Of a stretch of 11,362 nucleotides of DNA, positions 10,201 through 11,362 are shown one piece after another. Positions within the stretch are counted from its first letter, which is position 1. Each line of letters begins with the position of its first letter. The position numbers were made by a program, and so were the translations under genes. Source of the DNA: Bordetella parapertussis (lineage in GTDB: Bacteria > Pseudomonadota > Gammaproteobacteria > Burkholderiales > Burkholderiaceae_C); NCBI GenBank assembly GCA_945875935.1, contig CAMCNE010000179.1, positions 1-11,362 on the forward strand. Direction: 5' to 3'. A model generated the notes under the pieces. The model was not told where the DNA came from and searched no databases. It was given only the letters and a program-made list of their open reading frames with translations.

Positions 10201-11362
10201 TCAACGTGGGCGGTACCGAGATTCGTGGCCCCGGACGTTTGTTGGTGCAAGCGGGCGGCAATATCGATCTGGGCGACTCATCGGTGGCGGGTTTCAACAA
10301 TAAGTTCGGCATTGGTGGACTGGTGGCCACGGGCAAGTCGTTCAATTCCCAACTGGCTTACGCCGACAGCGCACGCATCACCCTGGTGGCTGGTGTGAAC
10401 GGCAACGTCGATCTGCAAAAGATGGACTCGGCCTACGCCGAGATCATCGCGCTGAACTCGGAGTCGTCACAGGTCATCAGCCTGTACAACCAGCTGAAGC
10501 TCGACACCGACCCGGCCAGTGTGCTGGCCGCGTCTGACATTGCCACCCTGGCCAAGACCAACCCGGTGTACGCGCGCTTTGTCGAGCTCGACAGCAAGGC
10601 ACCGCGCGCGCTCAAGGCCTATCAGACGGCGCAGCAAAGTGGCACGGCAGACGCCACTTCAGCGCAATTGCTGGCCTCGGCGCTGAATTCTGTGGTTGAC
10701 GAGGTGGTGGCGCCGACCGCCAGCGCACAGAACGTGCAGGTGGCCAGCCTGTCGACATCGGGTGCGCCGCTGCTGAAGGCCTCGGCGGTCACGGCCACGC
10801 AAGATGCGTCGGCGGTCACCAAGGGCAGCATTTTCAGCGATCGCACGTCGATTCAAACCTATGGCGGCAGCGACATTGACTTGTGGGCACCCAACGGTGA
10901 TATCTATGCGGGCCTGACCGATCGCCCGCCCGAAACGCGAACCTGGGGCATGGTCACGAATGCGGGCGGCTCGATCCGCTCTGTGCTGTCGGGCAATTTC
11001 GTGATCAACCAGGGTCTGGTGCTGACCGCGCGCGGTGGCGACGTGATGCTGTACTCGTCAAAGGGTGACATCGACGCCGGCAAGGGTGCCAAGACGGAAC
11101 AAACGCCGGTGATTCGAGAGAAGAAAGAGGTGATTGCCACGATCGATGGCGAAAAGGTCCCCACCGGCTACACGCTGGAGCTGCCGCCCGACCCGGTGGG
11201 CAAGGGCATTCAAACCCTTACTTCAGACCCGGACGGGCTGGGCCCGCTGCCAGAGCCCACGGCCGGCAACATCTACCTGTTTGCGCCAGCGGGCACCATT
11301 GATGCGGGCGAGGCGGGCATCAAGTCGGGCGGCAACATCTTGATCAACGCGCAGCGGGTGCT
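1158..11362 (+). CDS. Giant filamentous haemagglutinin-like exoprotein (TpsA, two-partner secretion), C-terminus beyond window
   Basis: One frame is open from ATG 1158 to the window end: 3401 complete codons plus two bases, with no stop or frameshift when translated line by line. Family members are secreted through the outer membrane by a TpsB/FhaC-type pore and serve mainly in adhesion or biofilm. A signal peptide covers residues 1-45 and a TPS (haemagglutinin activity) domain about 50-300, with DWKSFNIS at 93-100 and NQNGILF at 142-148. Then comes a very long beta-helix of short G-rich strands (GGSINI, GNVTLAA, GGDIDIS and similar). Landmarks I recognise from the DUF3739-type subfamily are VPAGDYVLLP (1588-1597), GALVRLSNG (1839-1847), SVLIDATK (1877-1884), SVIYTAG (2570-2576), QNLNPSDI (2998-3005) and DAGEAGI (3382-3388). 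The last usually lies close to the C-terminal DUF3739 region, so most of the protein is probably in view. Two helical islands interrupt the helix. The mature part has no cysteine. There is no Shine-Dalgarno. A TTG at 1086 would add 24 residues but would bury the signal peptide, so ATG 1158 is preferred. The precise ligand is unknown. Confidence 0.93.
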   Translation, partial: MKNSISPIRLAAVARHAARWQNSCSAWVLAGLGLLGLSLPTASQAQAAGTVLPARTLPVPRAVVGGRAVITTPAAGARSVLTVDQATQRAIIDWKSFNISRDSEVIFRQPNSTASALNRIYSADPSIIQGKLTANGQVLLINQNGILFDRGAQINTQSLIAATLNLKMSNDDFMAGQPLSKDGLNKPAFEGFYDDSGAFILRADGSLQAKVGIGEHGPADAAAPIINANAGGSIMVFAPNINNQSGLISSPDGQVILAAGAKAYLALADRDDLTLRGYRVEVEAAADGPGVNLSSLIRNAGSISADRGNVTLAALAINQEGRISAKTAVQTNGSIYLKALTKDKAQSGTVSFKQGSTTEVMPDTADKSTVADSDSYVANRGVIEVSGRTIESAGTIQAAGGRIALNASDATDATGARVYLAEGSVTSVAGAWADVDYKKNLQTLRVTSNELKNSPNQKNSFIKGATVMVDLREGNNILSLDGYRAIVPRTVAEKAAVGGELQISSSGSVIQRTGSLLDASGGGYRYDAGFVSTSQLLGADNKVYNISTAPEQRTYTTLLGYYEKNYERWGQTDRLIDPLGLARVYNPAYVQGLGGGSINITSAAGLVLDGTLKGGVTVGPRQLTKAPTGAKLTIGEYVPSANSFSASQRIGNLMLRQQVADTLGAGFSASSELSDAQRDVLNLASEQLFGQASQSADGRVETSFGEVELNIDGRIEVPVNVSVVSDMGAKLTLRSPQIDIAGDIRLPAGTLLIRPTLPQTAPITPELLTTTERVVVRGGAELSTAGTWISNASRTGDFVGDPLPSGRLSADGITTTSAINGGNITIEIVNPEFQTRLERGSSLDVGGGGSINRRQAVTGGKGGKIKIANGIANQTSSDWLQADLSGFAIGNGGELELNLSRAEIGGAGLLSDSTTRFMPELFSDHGFSKITINATDGIEIAKDTVLTVQQKNLVVDPLLAAQLPTGGDLSSITSTQLLPDWKRSAASLALNAKGGGATGISELVMNEGANIQADPKAEISLSAVDALEVNGTITAPGGQITLALNGPLELSEADLYIGGKARLSTRGVFVQTPNDVGLTQGTLVGGGTVTVSAKNAGVLIDDGAVIDVSGINQTVDFVGTNAMAATRKVLDGHAGNVIVKSQGVAVLNGQMLAQGGSAAAAGGSFALELNAPDGQPVKPAERRIVVRANGGDATAAPGTSDATVDGVVNAAALTAAGFEKLRLQSENRIEFQGESTLQFDRGIRLDAPLIDLAAGAKTTLLASSAVSMGQSLGPRLAPGGGEDTAWQVVGGAASPVLATRSGDGELTVKAGSVNLYGSFAVNGAKSTRIESDSDIQLIGRPVTKEPPGLQPYALQTGGLNSAGNIELVAAQVYPATRTEFTVSVMDQSGATLIPGGSISVNKNDRTPGSVYSAAGTLTLAADTITQAGRLMAPQGEINLLAGSQLALADGSLTSVSGGDLTVLYGTTLNGLTWRYTDGSVTSILDSVSSKGKRIVFSGSNIDVSQGASVDLSGGGDVMAVEFVAGNGGDTDITLRDNTFAIIPKAKLAAMPFDSHTQSLKDPGIGFALGNGRDGTLYDSIRIGAGAAVPAGDYVLLPTRFALLPDAYLVELNTSATYRNLQPSQVAYLANGQTVAAGFRSAAGTSVQESQSVGVIVSPGEAVKRSSDYTQSGAAFFAEAASRGRVAAPRAPWDAGRLTIENATALSLAGSFATAAGTSPTQGQGRIAEIDISGERIAVVDSVANATVGSDYLKISGDSLSNLNGSVLLGGVREDTDTGIRITTRATEVLVANSSAGAVTVPELMIAASELIDVRAGSSLSGSGSVSGKAPAVITTEASGALVRLSNGEQTLVNRGAASAATGDVLVAAGASLSADKSVLIDATKSNEFRGQLRVGGESGAGGSLALSSVQVNLGDTTRATGALSGLVLSNADLAAFASLDELVLRGYGAVDLIGSSTIGSASSGRLTLDTPLLRGVAATDGLAPAVSIAAQELTWLNSSSQTAVASAGSGSLNLSGERVVIGGGSKAISGFASTVVSATQAVVSEGQGDLQTTGTLTLQSPELLASGGSNQSLVSQGRLSLAAPDAGVSTASAADASADLGGRIKLQGAGVDIASAVTARSGGISVVSTGAGDVTLRSGAVLDTRGAAKDFNGTVVTAGGGSVALLASGGAVEVQSGARVDVSAAPEGGAAGRVNIQATTLALAGELAGQANAGERSGSASLDLGSSADFSVLNTALNAGGFAEERQLRLRSGSIVVGAGDVVAARRVGMSADDGSITVAGTVGTGDAKGGARVHLYANNDLTLAAGSQILAQASDAGARGGEVRLSTRNGALTFDSAATIDVRAGEEGPTGSVIFGVGRDDSNTMGTATLSGTVKRYSANGDQAASVDLEATRTYSVSGSSLGDADIAGFAADHEAFMLTDNSALMANLRDERGALAGDWVALARVTGGTEVTATSALNLDTAWNLTDSQWLAGGAPGTLTVRSAGNLTISQPIGMPNDDLLDGDTWNMRLVAGADLAAANPLATLSADAVAADGGSLLLSGANAKLRTGTGRIDLAAAGDVVMDDVRSVIYTAGRKGARDAGVGTRPTAPTASQWRWAVGGGSISVVAGGDVKGATALGGEAAGDLWINEWYRRPQLIRSEYDKTLLTDWWSYRPRFQQAIGTLGGGDIDISASGSIVEIAAMLPTSGRTWSDAGTRQVDVQGGGNLSVRAGDDVVGSSFLVGRGTGLVEAGGDIRAAEAADGLADRSKPVQLYVMGVSSGAVPEGARINLVAAGGVSLQTVSNPTAIFISQLNPEVKPYGSKTGSLPHFLTYSDNSGVGLFAKSGDLSYTAGLGDTSSNPWRVFGGITQVNADAAGLADASAFPANLKMVAFNGDITGATARQINTLPSAQASVAVLAGGSITDVGIYASDRAPSTLNTPTANYDVYITSAIDGVEGLQPAAGQDRIVSRTNPDPYTFELQALDGTITNRTVGLTLPAVSRVRARGDVLSAGLFQNLNPSDISEIRSETGDLNVGGTEIRGPGRLLVQAGGNIDLGDSSVAGFNNKFGIGGLVATGKSFNSQLAYADSARITLVAGVNGNVDLQKMDSAYAEIIALNSESSQVISLYNQLKLDTDPASVLAASDIATLAKTNPVYARFVELDSKAPRALKAYQTAQQSGTADATSAQLLASALNSVVDEVVAPTASAQNVQVASLSTSGAPLLKASAVTATQDASAVTKGSIFSDRTSIQTYGGSDIDLWAPNGDIYAGLTDRPPETRTWGMVTNAGGSIRSVLSGNFVINQGLVLTARGGDVMLYSSKGDIDAGKGAKTEQTPVIREKKEVIATIDGEKVPTGYTLELPPDPVGKGIQTLTSDPDGLGPLPEPTAGNIYLFAPAGTIDAGEAGIKSGGNILINAQRV
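1305..2057 (+). other. TPS secretion domain (haemagglutinin activity domain, PF05860-like)
   Basis: Residues about 50-300 form the N-terminal beta-helical domain that the TpsB pore recognises. Visible hallmarks are the hydrophobic strand RAVITTP, the sequence DWKSFNIS (93-100), FRQPNS followed by ALNRIYS, and NQNGILF (142-148), followed by NTQSLIAATLNL. Then come the GGSIMVFAPNINNQSGLI strand and GQVILAAG. The classical NPNGI motif reads NQNGI here, and the NPNL position reads QPNS. Domain borders are approximate. Confidence 0.8.
3099..3242 (+). other. Helical island 1 within the exoprotein beta-helix
   Basis: Residues about 648-695 (start QRIGNLMLRQQVADTLG, end LASEQLFGQ) lack the short G-rich strand pattern of the flanks. 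They are rich in Q, L, A, E, R and D with amphipathic spacing, which suggests one or two alpha-helices projecting from the beta-helix. Regular strands resume at GRVETSFGEVELNIDG. The call rests on composition only. Confidence 0.45.
10419..10823 (+). other. Helical, Ala-rich island 2 near the C-terminal part of the exoprotein
   Basis: Residues about 3088-3222 break the beta-helix with segments of predicted helical character: YAEIIALN, QVISLYNQLKL, VLAASDIATLAKTN, APRALKAYQTAQQ, and SAQLLASALNSVVDEVV. The tail rich in A, S and T (about 3190-3222) looks flexible. Beta-strands resume with YGGSDIDLWAPNGDI (3235-3249). Members of this family often carry a non-beta segment at about this place, but its sequence varies, and I do not recognise this one as a named domain. 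Confidence 0.5.

Noticed and set aside
1158..11362. N-X-S/T sequons in the exoprotein as evidence for HMW1C-like N-glycosylation
   Set aside because: I count roughly 28. That is about what its Asn, Ser and Thr content would give by chance, so they do not support or exclude glycosylation.
1158..11362. Contact-dependent inhibition protein (CdiA)
   Set aside because: No VENN motif, toxin domain or small immunity gene is visible, and the landmarks match DUF3739-type exoproteins. The unseen C-terminus leaves a small residual doubt.

Overview
The window looks like chromosomal DNA from a high-G+C betaproteobacterium, most likely of the order Burkholderiales (Comamonadaceae or a relative). This rests on the strong preference for G or C at third codon positions and on the protein families present. 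G+C was judged by eye, not computed. No rRNA, tRNA, CRISPR array, insertion sequence or integrase was seen.

Only two real genes are present. They are divergently transcribed and both run off the window. On the minus strand, bases 1-913 encode the first 304 residues of a TPR protein whose end matches the junction into the catalytic part of SPINDLY-type, O-GlcNAc-transferase-like glycosyltransferases (GT41). On the plus strand, one unbroken frame runs from an ATG at 1158 to the end of the window, giving 3401 complete codons with no stop. It encodes the N-terminal and central part of a giant filamentous-haemagglutinin-like exoprotein (TpsA of a two-partner secretion system): a long signal peptide, a TPS secretion domain, and a very long repetitive beta-helix of the family whose C-terminus carries DUF3739. 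The true end of the protein lies beyond base 11362.

Between the two starts is a 244-base intergenic region (914-1157). It holds a striking run of four abutting or overlapping inverted repeats (1017-1059) and possible weak promoter elements. It probably carries the promoters of both genes.

The simplest biological reading is a large secreted or surface adhesin next to a glycosyltransferase that may modify it, by analogy with Haemophilus HMW1A/HMW1C, where HMW1C is also a GT41 enzyme. This link is inferred from position and family. The outer-membrane TpsB transporter that should export the exoprotein is not in the window. Long open frames antisense to, or in other frames of, these two genes are by-products of G+C-rich codon usage and are not annotated.
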